Assembly: GCA_947503835.1 (NCBI GenBank)
Contig: CANNFM010000018.1
Location: 39,080 to 103,079, forward strand
Length of the DNA: 64,000 nt
Source of the DNA: an uncultured Aquimarina sp.
GTDB lineage: Bacteria; Bacteroidota; Bacteroidia; Flavobacteriales; Flavobacteriaceae
Reading direction: 5' to 3'
Position numbers and translations under genes: made by a program. The first letter of the stretch is position 1. Every line of letters begins with the position of its first letter. The notes beneath the pieces are model-generated. The model did no database searches and was not told the DNA's origin. It saw only the letters and a list, made by a program, of their open reading frames with translations. Positions 24,482 through 33,831 of this stretch are shown here, in pieces.

Positions 24482-25387
24482 ATGGAAAAGTACGAATCAG
24501 ATGAAACATATATAGCACGATGGGTTGCCGGAGAGTTGAGCGAGGAAGAATTATCCGAGTTCAAAAAATCAGAAGCATACAAAGGATTCAATCGTATCAA
24601 TACAATAGCTCAACACTTTAAAGCACCCCCTGTGGATACTCGTGATGCTTTGATTAAAACCAAAGAACAAATTACCTTTGGTAAGAAACAAAAAACAACC
24701 AACATAACCTGGCTTTCTATTGCAGCTTCTGTTGTAATCATATTAGGGGTGTTCGGATTGTTTACTTCTACTAAAAGCTATACAACTGCCTATGGCGAAC
24801 AACTTGCGGTTACTTTACCCGATGGGTCTAAAATACAACTCAATGCTGATTCAGAAATAGAGCATAAACGCTTTTTTTGGTTAAATAATCGTGAAGTTAG
24901 TTTAAAAGGAGAGGCTTATTTTGAAGTTGAAAAAGGTGGAGATTTTGTAGTGCAAACTGCCTACGGGGATATATCGGTTCTTGGTACTAAATTTAATATT
25001 AAAACAAGAGCTAAGACTTTTGAATTAAACTGTTTTGAAGGTGCCGTACGATTTGATAAAATCGCTTCAGAAGAATATCATATTTTAAAAAGAAATGATA
25101 AAATTGTACTTTCTGAAGCAAAAATTGTTACTGAAAAAGCCGAAGAATCTATTCCTAATTGGATGAACGGTATTAGCGTTTTTAAAGAACGGCCTTTACA
25201 AGAAGTTCTTGACGAAATCCGCCTTCAATATAACGTTACATTCCAAGGTAAAGAGATCGATTTATCCAGATTGTTTACTGGAAGCTTTTTACATGATGAT
25301 CTAGAGAAAGCATTAAAATCTACTTTAACCCCAATGGGCATTTCGTATACCATTTCCGAAAATAAAACTGTCGTATATTTGCAATAA
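24482..25387 (+). CDS. FecR-type anti-sigma factor
   Basis: The 301-residue protein has a cytoplasmic N-terminal anti-sigma region (about 1-70, WVAGELSEEELSEFKKS), one membrane helix at about 76-96 (WLSIAASVVIILGVFGLF), a FecR domain at about 105-200 (LPDGSKIQLNADSEI, GEAYFEV, VLGTKFNI) and a C-terminal DUF4974-type domain at about 230-300 (RPLQEVLDEIRLQYNV). FecR proteins span the inner membrane, contact the receptor STN domain in the periplasm and hold or activate the partner sigma factor. It lies between the sigma gene (113-base gap carrying the bipartite element) and the receptor (19-base gap), matching the usual order. Confidence 0.92.
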   Translation: MEKYESDETYIARWVAGELSEEELSEFKKSEAYKGFNRINTIAQHFKAPPVDTRDALIKTKEQITFGKKQKTTNITWLSIAASVVIILGVFGLFTSTKSYTTAYGEQLAVTLPDGSKIQLNADSEIEHKRFFWLNNREVSLKGEAYFEVEKGGDFVVQTAYGDISVLGTKFNIKTRAKTFELNCFEGAVRFDKIASEEYHILKRNDKIVLSEAKIVTEKAEESIPNWMNGISVFKERPLQEVLDEIRLQYNVTFQGKEIDLSRLFTGSFLHDDLEKALKSTLTPMGISYTISENKTVVYLQ

Positions 25388-25406
25388 ACCTAATTACCCT
25401 TTATTT

Positions 25407-28073
25407 ATGAACCAACGTCTAATGCTTATTGTGGCACTTTTTGTGTCTACGCTGTGTTATACACAAGAAAAAATAACGGTTACCTATACCAATACGCCGC
25501 TTAAAGAAGTATTACTTGATATCGAATCAAAATCAGGAATACTTTTTTCATACGCCAAGGAAGTTATCGAGAATAAAAACATTACACTATCTCAACAGGA
25601 GATTGATGTAAACGTATTATTACCAATTTTGGCTGAGCAAACAGGACTTATTTTTGAAAAAGTTTCTCCTAAACAAGTAATTATTGCAAAAAAGAAAGTG
25701 ATTTGTGGTTATGTGTTAGATGCAATAACAAAAGATGCTATACCCTATACAACAATAATCGTTGATGCCGATCGCAATACTACTACAGATGAGAATGGAT
25801 ATTTTAGTTTTGAAGATCCTAGTTTGGCCACAGAGAACTTGAAGATCAGTTTCATTGGGTATAATGATAAAGAAATTATGCTCACTGCGGGTGATCCTTG
25901 TCAGACGATAACATTAGATCCATTATCTTCTGCTCTTGATGAGGTAGTTGTATTAGGGTATGTTACCTCTGGTATTGATAGAAATAAAGATGGATCGATT
26001 TCGCTGGATTCTGATAAATTAGGAATTTTGCCAGGATTGGTAAGTCCCGACATATCGCAGAGCATCCAACTAATTCCGGGTATTTCAACCCTAGACGAAT
26101 CTGCGACTGGTATTCAGATTCGAGGAGGATCACCTGATCAAAATTTGATATTATACGATGATATTAAATTATATAACACAGGATACTTTTATGGGATGTT
26201 TTCATTATTTAATCCCTTTGCTACCAAAAAAGCGACCATTTTTAGATCTGGTACAAGTGCTAGTTATGGTGATCGTATTTCGGGTATAATTGATATTTCT
26301 AGTGGAGATGCTATTCCCAAAAAAATTGAAGGAGGATTTGAAATTGATGGTTTATCTGCAAATGGCTATGTAAAAGCTCCTTTATCAGAAAAAATGGCCG
26401 TATATGCCTTTGCAAGAAGATCCTATTCTGATGTTGTAGAAACCCCAACATATAACAGTTATGCCGATAAAATTTTTACAAATTTTGGAGTAGCCAAAGA
26501 TAGTAATGGTAATGTGTTAGCCTTGGAAACTGATGATGATTTTAGTCGGGATACCAGTAATAATGATTTTTCTTTTACCGATGTTAGCACCAAATTTATT
26601 CTAAAACCTAATGCTAAGAATAGTATTTCTGTTAGTGGGTTATATACCAGAAATCGTTTGGATTTTGACTTTACAGGTGGAGACGAAATCGTAGTAGATT
26701 CATTAATTACCCAAAATAAAGGGGCAAGCCTTAATTGGGAGTATACATCAAGCGATACATATCAACAAAAACTTACTGCTTATTTTTCTGAATACAATTC
26801 TTTCTATCAAAATGATGAAATTAAAGATGAAACAGATGATGGTATTTTAGACTTGGCAGAAATCAATATTCGTAAAAACGATATTGTAGATTTAGGGCTA
26901 AAATTTACTTCTGGTCTAACAATCAGAGAAACACAAAAACTTACTTTAGGATATGAACTTTCTTATACCGATTTAGATATAATCATCAGTAAAGAAAACC
27001 CTGTTGATGCTGAATTTGAAAGCTCTGGTCAAGATGATGAAAATCTTCAAAATGCATTATTTGGAGAGTATACCTTTAATTTTAAAAATAATGGGTTTAT
27101 TAATGCTGGGCTTCGATTAGTGCATTATAGTTCTCTGGATGAGTTTTTAGTTGAACCTCGTATCAATTTAGAATACCCTTTAGGGGACCGTTTTAGGGTT
27201 AAAACAGCTGTAGAAAGAAGGAACCAACCCATTTCTCAATTGGTAGAATTTAATCATACAGAGCTACGTTTAGAAAATGAATTATGGCGTTTATCTGATG
27301 ATCAACAATTTCCTTTATTAAGTAGTAATCAAATTTCTGGAGGAGTGTTATATCATTATAAGAATGTAAACATTGACATCGATGCCTATTATAAGGAACT
27401 CGAGGGCTTAACAACATTTACAAATGGATTTAGTAATCCTTTAGAAAATTTAGAAGAAGGTGAAAGTACGATAAAAGGTATAGACGTTTTATTAAAATAT
27501 AGATGGGATAATTATAAAATATGGGCAGGGTATACGTATAATGATATTACATTTCAATTTCCTAATTTGGCAGAGACCCCTTTTGAGTTCCCGGGAAATA
27601 ATGATATCACGCATTCTTTTAGGATTTCGAATACACTACAACTTGAAAAATGGCAATTCTCACTAGGGTGGCAGTTTAGAACGGGAAAGCCAATCACACC
27701 GGTAAATAGTTACGTAATTGAAATTGATGCCGATGGCGAAAATGCAGGTGTAGTCAATTTTGGATCCGTTAACAGCGATAAATTGCCTGATTTTCATAGG
27801 TTGGATGCTTCAATTTTATATGATTTCACTATAAAAACAGGCAACAATAAATTAAAATCACAACTAGGATTATCATTTTTGAATATTTACGACAGGATAA
27901 AACCTTTAAATTTAATATATAAAGCCGAACGAAAACCTTTAGACGATGGTGGAATTGCGGTAGAAGGTACTACAGGATCAACACCCGAAGAACTCGAAGT
28001 AATCCTAGAGCAAGTCATTCAACGATTTTCTTTAGGTTTTACACCAAATGCAGTGCTTAGGATATTCTTTTAG
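25407..28073 (+). CDS. TonB-dependent outer-membrane receptor with STN signalling domain
   Basis: The 888-residue protein has a signal peptide (to about 19). An STN domain at about 22-95 (KEVLLDIESKSGILFSYAKEV) transmits the signal to FecR. A carboxypeptidase-regulatory-like Ig domain follows at about 97-172 (ICGYVLDAITKDAIPYTTI). A TonB plug lies at about 185-295 (IQLIPGISTLDESATGIQIRGG, SASYGDRISGIIDISSG). A 22-strand-type barrel runs to the C-terminal aromatic residue (AVLRIFF). No SusD-like lipoprotein follows, so it does not belong to a standard SusCD pair. The system resembles FecA/FecI/FecR signalling. The ligand cannot be read from sequence. The gene converges on the minus-strand regulator at 28098 with only 24 bases between. 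Confidence 0.92.
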   Translation: MNQRLMLIVALFVSTLCYTQEKITVTYTNTPLKEVLLDIESKSGILFSYAKEVIENKNITLSQQEIDVNVLLPILAEQTGLIFEKVSPKQVIIAKKKVICGYVLDAITKDAIPYTTIIVDADRNTTTDENGYFSFEDPSLATENLKISFIGYNDKEIMLTAGDPCQTITLDPLSSALDEVVVLGYVTSGIDRNKDGSISLDSDKLGILPGLVSPDISQSIQLIPGISTLDESATGIQIRGGSPDQNLILYDDIKLYNTGYFYGMFSLFNPFATKKATIFRSGTSASYGDRISGIIDISSGDAIPKKIEGGFEIDGLSANGYVKAPLSEKMAVYAFARRSYSDVVETPTYNSYADKIFTNFGVAKDSNGNVLALETDDDFSRDTSNNDFSFTDVSTKFILKPNAKNSISVSGLYTRNRLDFDFTGGDEIVVDSLITQNKGASLNWEYTSSDTYQQKLTAYFSEYNSFYQNDEIKDETDDGILDLAEINIRKNDIVDLGLKFTSGLTIRETQKLTLGYELSYTDLDIIISKENPVDAEFESSGQDDENLQNALFGEYTFNFKNNGFINAGLRLVHYSSLDEFLVEPRINLEYPLGDRFRVKTAVERRNQPISQLVEFNHTELRLENELWRLSDDQQFPLLSSNQISGGVLYHYKNVNIDIDAYYKELEGLTTFTNGFSNPLENLEEGESTIKGIDVLLKYRWDNYKIWAGYTYNDITFQFPNLAETPFEFPGNNDITHSFRISNTLQLEKWQFSLGWQFRTGKPITPVNSYVIEIDADGENAGVVNFGSVNSDKLPDFHRLDASILYDFTIKTGNNKLKSQLGLSFLNIYDRIKPLNLIYKAERKPLDDGGIAVEGTTGSTPEELEVILEQVIQRFSLGFTPNAVLRIFF

Positions 28074-28097
28074 TCAAAAGTTAGAAAACGTTTCTTC

Positions 28098-29717
28098 CTA
28101 GTTCTTTTCAAGATATTCAAGAATTGGTGCTCCTTTAGGGGCATTGATTTTTTTACGAAGGCGGTAACGATTCATCATCACACTATCTTCTGAGATCGCT
28201 AACATATTAGAAATTTGTTTCGTATCTAATTCTAGTTTTTCCATAGCGATCAAACGTTCTTCTGATTGGGTGAGGTCATACCCTTTATTTTTTATAATAC
28301 TAAAAAAAAGAGGGTGCACTGTAGTAAATTTTTCTTTGAAAACATACCAATCATCTTTGGTTAAAATTCGGTTATTGGTTAATTCTTGCAATTTTTGGAT
28401 CGATTGCCGTTCTCCAAATTCAGATTTAAGCTCATTGAGTTCTGTAGTTAAAGCTTCCTGGGCATTACTTTTTTCAATCAATTGTTTGGTAAAATCGGCC
28501 AATTCCTGTTTGTTTTTTTCTAATTCTGTTTTAGCCACAAGAACTCGATTCTTATAGATTCTTCTGATGAGGTAGCCTATTACTATTCCTGCAATAACTG
28601 CAGTGATTAGTAAAATTAAATACAATTGTTTTTTAGCCGTTTCAGACTCGGTAACTAAGGCTAGTTTGCGTTTTTCTGTTACGAATTCTAGGCTGTCTAT
28701 TGCTTTTTGTTTTTCATAGGCAAAAGTGGTCTCAAGCTTCGCTAACTTTTTCGCTTCTTCAACATCATTACGTTTGTCTAATAATGTATGATATTCTAAA
28801 TAGGCTATATGACTCTCTTTGTAGTTTCCTAGAGCTTCATAGCTTCTGCTCAAAGCGAGGTATCTAAAAGGTAATGCAGCTTCACTTTTAAGCGCTAAGC
28901 ACATATCAATAGCTCGTTTTAAATACGTTATGCTTTTTTGCGGTTGACCTACTTTAGTATAGTGAACTCCTAGAGCATATAAACCAGATTCTAAACCTAT
29001 TTTATTATTATTTTTCCTGTGGAGTGCTATAGCCTTCTGTAAATAGGATAAATTGCCTTCGTAGTCATTAAAACGTCTTAGTATACTCGCATAATTAGCA
29101 TACATTGCAGCTTTTTGATAGTCTGTCCCTATAGAATCAACCAGTTGGATGGATTTATTATAATATTTCATAGCGTTAACAGTATCACTTGTTACTCCAT
29201 AAGCAGATCCAAATGAGCTATAGATTTCTAACAACTGCTTTGTTTGTTTGTATTTTAGAGCAACTTGTTCTGCTTTTTCGAGTTGCTTGATACCGTCTTC
29301 CATAGAATTTATAACAGAAATCCAAGCTATGGCCTTTTGATGGTAGGATGTGGCTAATAAAGAGTCCAATCCATGTGCAAGTTTTATATCAATACTTTTT
29401 TGAGCTAGTATTGCAGCTTCATCAAAATTATGCTCTCTACGTTCATAATAGCTAAGAAAATGATACGCATCTGCCTTTCTTTTATTGAAGTAATTATTTT
29501 TTGACCGTCGAGGGGCTACTAAACTATCAATATAGTGTACAATTTGATAAAGGTACTTTTTAGCTTCTTTAGGTTGACGATCTGAATTTTCTTTAGCAAG
29601 CCCATACAATTTCTCGACCTGTAAACTATCTTGAGTATCTGAATTTTCAGATTTCTGCTGCGCCATTGCAAAAGAAAACATAGAAAAAAGAGCGATAAGG
29701 AATAAAGAAAATTTCAT
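28098..29717 (-). CDS. Membrane-anchored TPR regulator with C-terminal HTH (second copy)
   Basis: The 539-residue protein shares the layout of 13746-15407. It has a signal peptide (to about 19, FAMAQ), TPR repeats at about 75-310, a membrane helix at about 363-385 (LYLILLITAVIAGIVIGYLI), a long charged coiled coil at about 388-435, and a C-terminal helix-turn-helix at about 480-530 (LTQSEERLIAMEKLELDTKQISNMLAISEDSVMMNRYRLRKK cut here as two helices). It lies back to back with the TonB receptor 3' end. Its targets are unknown; the neighbouring ECF signalling genes are candidates by position only. A TATTTTTG box 6 bases upstream of its ATG is too close to be a convincing promoter. Confidence 0.83.
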   Translation of the reverse strand: MKFSLFLIALFSMFSFAMAQQKSENSDTQDSLQVEKLYGLAKENSDRQPKEAKKYLYQIVHYIDSLVAPRRSKNNYFNKRKADAYHFLSYYERREHNFDEAAILAQKSIDIKLAHGLDSLLATSYHQKAIAWISVINSMEDGIKQLEKAEQVALKYKQTKQLLEIYSSFGSAYGVTSDTVNAMKYYNKSIQLVDSIGTDYQKAAMYANYASILRRFNDYEGNLSYLQKAIALHRKNNNKIGLESGLYALGVHYTKVGQPQKSITYLKRAIDMCLALKSEAALPFRYLALSRSYEALGNYKESHIAYLEYHTLLDKRNDVEEAKKLAKLETTFAYEKQKAIDSLEFVTEKRKLALVTESETAKKQLYLILLITAVIAGIVIGYLIRRIYKNRVLVAKTELEKNKQELADFTKQLIEKSNAQEALTTELNELKSEFGERQSIQKLQELTNNRILTKDDWYVFKEKFTTVHPLFFSIIKNKGYDLTQSEERLIAMEKLELDTKQISNMLAISEDSVMMNRYRLRKKINAPKGAPILEYLEKN

Positions 29718-29932
29718 GACAACAAAAATATTAGAATAATCTTTTTTTTAACTAGAAAATCTTTTCACTTAAACAGACCTTCTTTTTCATTGCGTAATGA
29801 TTATTGATATACGTTATAACAAATGTATTCTATAAAGGTGAAAAGTACATCATGAGTCCAATTATTTAATAAGTGATTCTGTAAATACAAATTTCAAAAT
29901 CTATCAGTCAAATAAAAAGTTCTAATGAGTGT

Positions 29933-29963
29933 GTTGAAATCGATATTCTAGATCGTATCTTTG
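29933..29963 (+). promoter_or_regulatory. Bacteroidota-type promoter of the cystathionine beta-synthase gene
   Basis: GTTG (29933-29936), a 19-base spacer and TATCTTTG (29956-29963) match the -33/-7 consensus. Transcription would start near 29970, about 35 bases before the GTG start. The rest of the 288-base divergent gap (29718-30005) shows nothing else. Confidence 0.7.
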
Positions 29964-30005
29964 CGAAGTTGAATACCCTCGGATTGGGTTGTTAAAATAT
30001 ACATA

Positions 30006-31367
30006 GTGGAGTACGCAAAAAACATATTAGAAACCATAGGAAACACGCCTATGGTAAAAATGAATGCCTTAGTTAAAGATGTAGATGCTTTAGTATTAGC
30101 TAAATATGAGACATTTAACCCCGGTAATTCGGTTAAAGATCGTATGGCAGTAAAAATGATTGAAGATGCAGAAGCCGACGGTAGATTAAAACCAGGAGGA
30201 ACTATCATTGAAGGTACATCGGGAAACACAGGAATGGGATTAGCGTTAGTTGCCGTTGTAAAAGGGTATAAGCTAATTTGTGTGATGGCAGATAAGCAAT
30301 CTAAAGAAAAAATGGATATTCTTCGTGCAGTAGGCGCTAAAGTAATGGTGTGTCCTACTAATGTAGAACCCGATGATCCAAGATCCTATTATTCGGTTTC
30401 AAAACGACTAGCAGAAGAAACACCAAATTCGTGGTATGTAAATCAATACGATAATCCATCTAATGCCGTAGCACATTATGAAAGTACAGGGCCAGAAATT
30501 TGGGAACAAACTGAAGGTAAAGTAACTCATTTTATTGTAGGAGTAGGTACCGGAGGTACAATATCAGGAGTGGGTAAATATTTAAAAGAAAAAAATCCAA
30601 ATATCAAAATTTGGGGAGTTGACACTTATGGTTCTGTATTTAAGAAATATCATGAAACCGGTATTTTTGATGAAAATGAGATCTATTCTTATATCACCGA
30701 AGGTATTGGAGAAGATATTCTTCCTAAAAATGTCGACTTTTCGGTAATTGATGGATTTACCAAAGTAACCGATAAAGATGCTGCAATCTACACCCAACGA
30801 TTGGCCAAAGAAGAAGGAATGTTTTTGGGAAATAGTGCAGGAGCTGCAATTAAAGGGTTACTACAATTAAAAGAACACTTTACCAAAGATGACGTAGTCG
30901 TTATATTGTATCACGATCACGGTAGCCGATATGTAGGTAAAATGTTTAATGATGACTGGATGCGTGAGCGCGGTTTTCTTGAAGAAGAGGCGTCTACAGC
31001 CGTTGATTTGGTAAAAGATCATGCAGAAAAACCTTTAGTTACCGTTAAAACAGAGGAATTAGTGTCTCATGCTATAGAGCGTATGCGTAAATTTCAAATT
31101 TCGCAAATACCGGTTGTTGATAGCGAAGGGTTTGTAGGCTCTGTAGATGAGAGTGCGTTGTTTAAAGCCTTTATGGAAGATAAAAATATGGATAGCACTC
31201 CGATTAAAGAAGTGATGAAAGATCCATTCCCAGTAGTGAATGCAAAAACCTCACTTGATGAGATCTCTAAACTTATCAAAAATGGAAACCCTGCTGTTTT
31301 GGTTGATTTAGGAAACGGAAAGCATCATATCATTACTAAATATGACGTTATTAGTCATATAAAATAA
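30006..31367 (+). CDS. Cystathionine beta-synthase (PLP domain plus CBS pair)
   Basis: The 453-residue protein has a fold-type II PLP domain at about 1-325, with the PLP lysine in NPGNSVKDRM (Lys44), the substrate loop EGTSGNTGMG (69-78) and the phosphate-binding GVGTGGTISG. A C-terminal pair of CBS domains lies at about 340-453. This is the layout of cystathionine beta-synthase, which condenses serine and homocysteine to cystathionine. Cysteine synthases lack the C-terminal CBS pair. There is no N-terminal haem domain. The start is GTG at 30006: no in-frame ATG lies upstream, and the protein begins right at the conserved ILETIGNTPM segment. It has its own promoter and a terminator-like hairpin at 31391-31427. 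A cysteine synthase activity cannot be excluded from sequence. Confidence 0.88.
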   Translation: MEYAKNILETIGNTPMVKMNALVKDVDALVLAKYETFNPGNSVKDRMAVKMIEDAEADGRLKPGGTIIEGTSGNTGMGLALVAVVKGYKLICVMADKQSKEKMDILRAVGAKVMVCPTNVEPDDPRSYYSVSKRLAEETPNSWYVNQYDNPSNAVAHYESTGPEIWEQTEGKVTHFIVGVGTGGTISGVGKYLKEKNPNIKIWGVDTYGSVFKKYHETGIFDENEIYSYITEGIGEDILPKNVDFSVIDGFTKVTDKDAAIYTQRLAKEEGMFLGNSAGAAIKGLLQLKEHFTKDDVVVILYHDHGSRYVGKMFNDDWMRERGFLEEEASTAVDLVKDHAEKPLVTVKTEELVSHAIERMRKFQISQIPVVDSEGFVGSVDESALFKAFMEDKNMDSTPIKEVMKDPFPVVNAKTSLDEISKLIKNGNPAVLVDLGNGKHHIITKYDVISHIK

Positions 31368-31390
31368 TATCCTTATATTTAATGAAATTA

Positions 31391-31427
31391 AACCCCTCTA
31401 TTAGCGTTATGTGCTGATAAAGGGGTT
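31391..31427 (+). terminator. Probable terminator after the cystathionine beta-synthase gene
   Basis: AACCCCT and AGGGGTT close an imperfect hairpin (inner arms TTAGC/GCTGA), followed by ATTTTC. Confidence 0.6.
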
Positions 31428-31508
31428 ATTTTCATATTTGATTTTGTGTTTTATTAGAATAATTTATCTAGATACATAAATAAAGTAAGGATTAAAGGGT
31501 AGTAGTAT

Positions 31509-32489
31509 ATGCGTAAATATGTGTTTGATTTTTCTGATATAGATAAATTAAGAGGTTACTTCAGGTCTCAGCTGGATCCAAATACTTCTTCAGATCGAAT
31601 TTATTTCCCTCCCGAAATAGGAGAGGGGTATTTGTCGTATTATAAAATATCTCCCGAAGTATTTCTATTAGTTAATAATTATAAGGCAAATACTGATATA
31701 GAATACATCAGAAGACCAATTGATGAAAAAGATATAATTCTTCATTTTAGAAAATATGCATTAGATCATCAAATAGAAGAGGACCAGATTATCAGTAAAT
31801 ATTCAGATAGTTATACTCCCGGTAATATGAGATGTATGGACGCTCGACAAGGGGAGCAGGTTTTTATTACCAAAGGAGCAGAAGTAAAGTCCACCATGAT
31901 TGTACTTAAAAGTTCATACACTAAGCCCTATTTTATGAAAAATACGGATATGGCCGAGAAAGTAGATAGTTATATTCGCTATTCTCATCAGCATATCGAT
32001 AAATTTTATCTTTCGTATAAACAATCTAATCTTTTTGATCAGATCGTACAGGCTGATCTTGATAGCGTAGAAAATTATCTCTATTATATTGCTAGAGGAA
32101 TACGCCTATTAGAAACTTTTTGGAAAGATGTACTAAAATGGGAAACCGAAAGTAATCCGTTTAACGTCAATAGTGCCCAGGTTGGTAATATTTATAAAGT
32201 GAGTAATTATCTTAAAGAGAATTTACACGAACCCTTTGTAGGTGTTGATCAATTAGCAACCATGGCACATATGAGTCGTACAAATTTCTTTAATATGTTT
32301 AAAGAAATTCATGATCAAACCCCTTTAGAATTTTTTAATAATAAAAAATTAGAAAGCTCGTATAACATGATATTTGGCGAAGGATTATCTATTAAAGAAG
32401 TTATGGATAGCCTTAATTATTCTAACTCCTCAAAATTTAGAAAAGCATTTTTTAATAAGTTTGATATTTATCCAGATATCAACATCTAG
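31509..32489 (+). CDS. AraC-family transcriptional regulator
   Basis: The 326-residue protein has a C-terminal AraC-type double helix-turn-helix at about 232-326 (FVGVDQLATMAHMSRTNFFNMFKEI, then SIKEVMDSLNYSNSSKFRKAFFNKF). The N-terminal ~220 residues form an uncharacterised sensor part that I do not assign to a family. It contains several Tyr/His-rich segments (SYIRYSHQHIDKFYLSYKQ). It is monocistronic: an intergenic hairpin precedes it and one follows at 32498-32526. Its target is not evident; no metabolic gene cluster adjoins it. The following 289-base gap to 32778 otherwise holds only AT-rich sequence. Confidence 0.85.
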   Translation: MRKYVFDFSDIDKLRGYFRSQLDPNTSSDRIYFPPEIGEGYLSYYKISPEVFLLVNNYKANTDIEYIRRPIDEKDIILHFRKYALDHQIEEDQIISKYSDSYTPGNMRCMDARQGEQVFITKGAEVKSTMIVLKSSYTKPYFMKNTDMAEKVDSYIRYSHQHIDKFYLSYKQSNLFDQIVQADLDSVENYLYYIARGIRLLETFWKDVLKWETESNPFNVNSAQVGNIYKVSNYLKENLHEPFVGVDQLATMAHMSRTNFFNMFKEIHDQTPLEFFNNKKLESSYNMIFGEGLSIKEVMDSLNYSNSSKFRKAFFNKFDIYPDINI

Positions 32490-32497
32490 AAAATAAA

Positions 32498-32526
32498 GAA
32501 GGTCGTCAAAAAATGACAACCTTCTA
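32498..32526 (+). terminator. Terminator-like hairpin after the AraC gene
   Basis: AGAAGGTCGTCA pairs with TGACAACCTTCT with one internal mismatch and a 5-base loop. There is no clear T run, so termination efficiency is uncertain. Confidence 0.5.
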
Positions 32527-32778
32527 TAACCTAACACAAACTCAACTTAGCTTAGGGTTTTGTAATCTTTATGTCTTTAGTGAATTATTTTCCCTTTAAT
32601 TCTGGTAACAAAGTAAAGAAATGAAATTGTTGTAGGGTTTTCCATTAATACATAAAATCTTACCAATAGTACATTTTACATGTAATTAACTTGATTTTAA
32701 GAATTATGACCAATAATTATAGATTTTAAGGCCAATTTGTTCGCCTTTTATGAGGTGTTGATACCAAAATGACTGTTT

Positions 32779-33633
32779 TTAGATGGTTTCTTTATCTAAA
32801 ATGGCAAGAAATGTTGCTGGTTCTGGTCGTACTCTATAATTAGTAGTAAGATCAGCAAAAATAATTTTCCCTTTTTTGTTTGTTATAATAATGGTTGGTA
32901 GTACTGTGTCGCTATCATATCCAAGAGTTTGAAAACCCATTGGGATTCCATTTTTTGAAAGAATATCTAATTGTTTGGCAACTTTATTACCCTGATCTAC
33001 TAAGAAACTGAAATTTACATCAAACTTCTTGGCTAAAGATTGAGTATGCCCATGCGGTTGAGGACTTATTAGAACCATATTTACATTTCTTTTCTCAAGC
33101 TCTTTGTATTGCGAAGCAATTTCTTTGATTTGTGCCATACATAATGGGCACCAATTCCCTCTATAGAACATAAAAATGGAGGGATTACCGATAAATTTAG
33201 AAACATTTACGTTATTTTTTTCTGGATCCTGTAATTCGAAATCCGGTAGTTGATTTCCAATTTGTATCGCTTTATTTGATTTTCTATCTTCAAATACTGA
33301 ATACCACTTTATATAAAGAATCCATCCTAAAAATAAGCCAACGCTAGGCAATGAACCGTTCAAATCCTTTTCAATAATCCCACCAAATATCATACTAATC
33401 AAAAAACCAATACCGATAAGAAGGGTGTGTTTTTTTAAATTAGCATCTGTTCTGGCTACAGGTTTAATAAAAATCATAGCAAAAAAGAACGCTATGGTTA
33501 CCGCTATGAGTAGCCGTCCTATATATCTATAGGATATTCCATGATTGATTAGATGCATTGTGCTATCAATTAAAAAATAAAGCGCTACTATAGGAAATAT
33601 AGATATAAAGGCTGATTTTAGAATGTTTCTCAT
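32779..33633 (-). CDS. Membrane-anchored peroxiredoxin-like/thioredoxin-fold protein
   Basis: The 284-residue protein has four predicted membrane helices in the first 113 residues (about 8-28, 37-56, 69-87, 96-112). An AhpC/TSA-type thioredoxin-fold domain follows from about 124 to the end. The catalytic segment is FMFYRGNWCPLCMAQ, with Cys162 and Cys165 in a CxxC arrangement, and LISPQPHGHTQSLAKKF follows. The domain is of the kind called alkyl hydroperoxide reductase/redoxin. Whether it reduces peroxides or acts in thiol exchange is not settled by sequence. The inner-membrane helix bundle fused in front is unusual for soluble peroxiredoxins. It stands alone, divergent from the DUF2851 gene at 33832. 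Confidence 0.8.
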   Translation of the reverse strand: MRNILKSAFISIFPIVALYFLIDSTMHLINHGISYRYIGRLLIAVTIAFFFAMIFIKPVARTDANLKKHTLLIGIGFLISMIFGGIIEKDLNGSLPSVGLFLGWILYIKWYSVFEDRKSNKAIQIGNQLPDFELQDPEKNNVNVSKFIGNPSIFMFYRGNWCPLCMAQIKEIASQYKELEKRNVNMVLISPQPHGHTQSLAKKFDVNFSFLVDQGNKVAKQLDILSKNGIPMGFQTLGYDSDTVLPTIIITNKKGKIIFADLTTNYRVRPEPATFLAILDKETI

Positions 33634-33831
33634 TGGGTTTATATAAGGATTAGTTTTGTTTTTGTCCCCACTTTAAGGATAGACTTACAAGTTTAGAATA
33701 ATTTTTAGTACTTTCGACAAATATTTTAATAAGCTATTGTAGCTTTTTCTTCCTACCCAAAATGCCGAGTAGTTTATTCCACCTTTCAATACTAAGGCAG
33801 GCCTAACAACAAATAAACAATACTTGGATTA

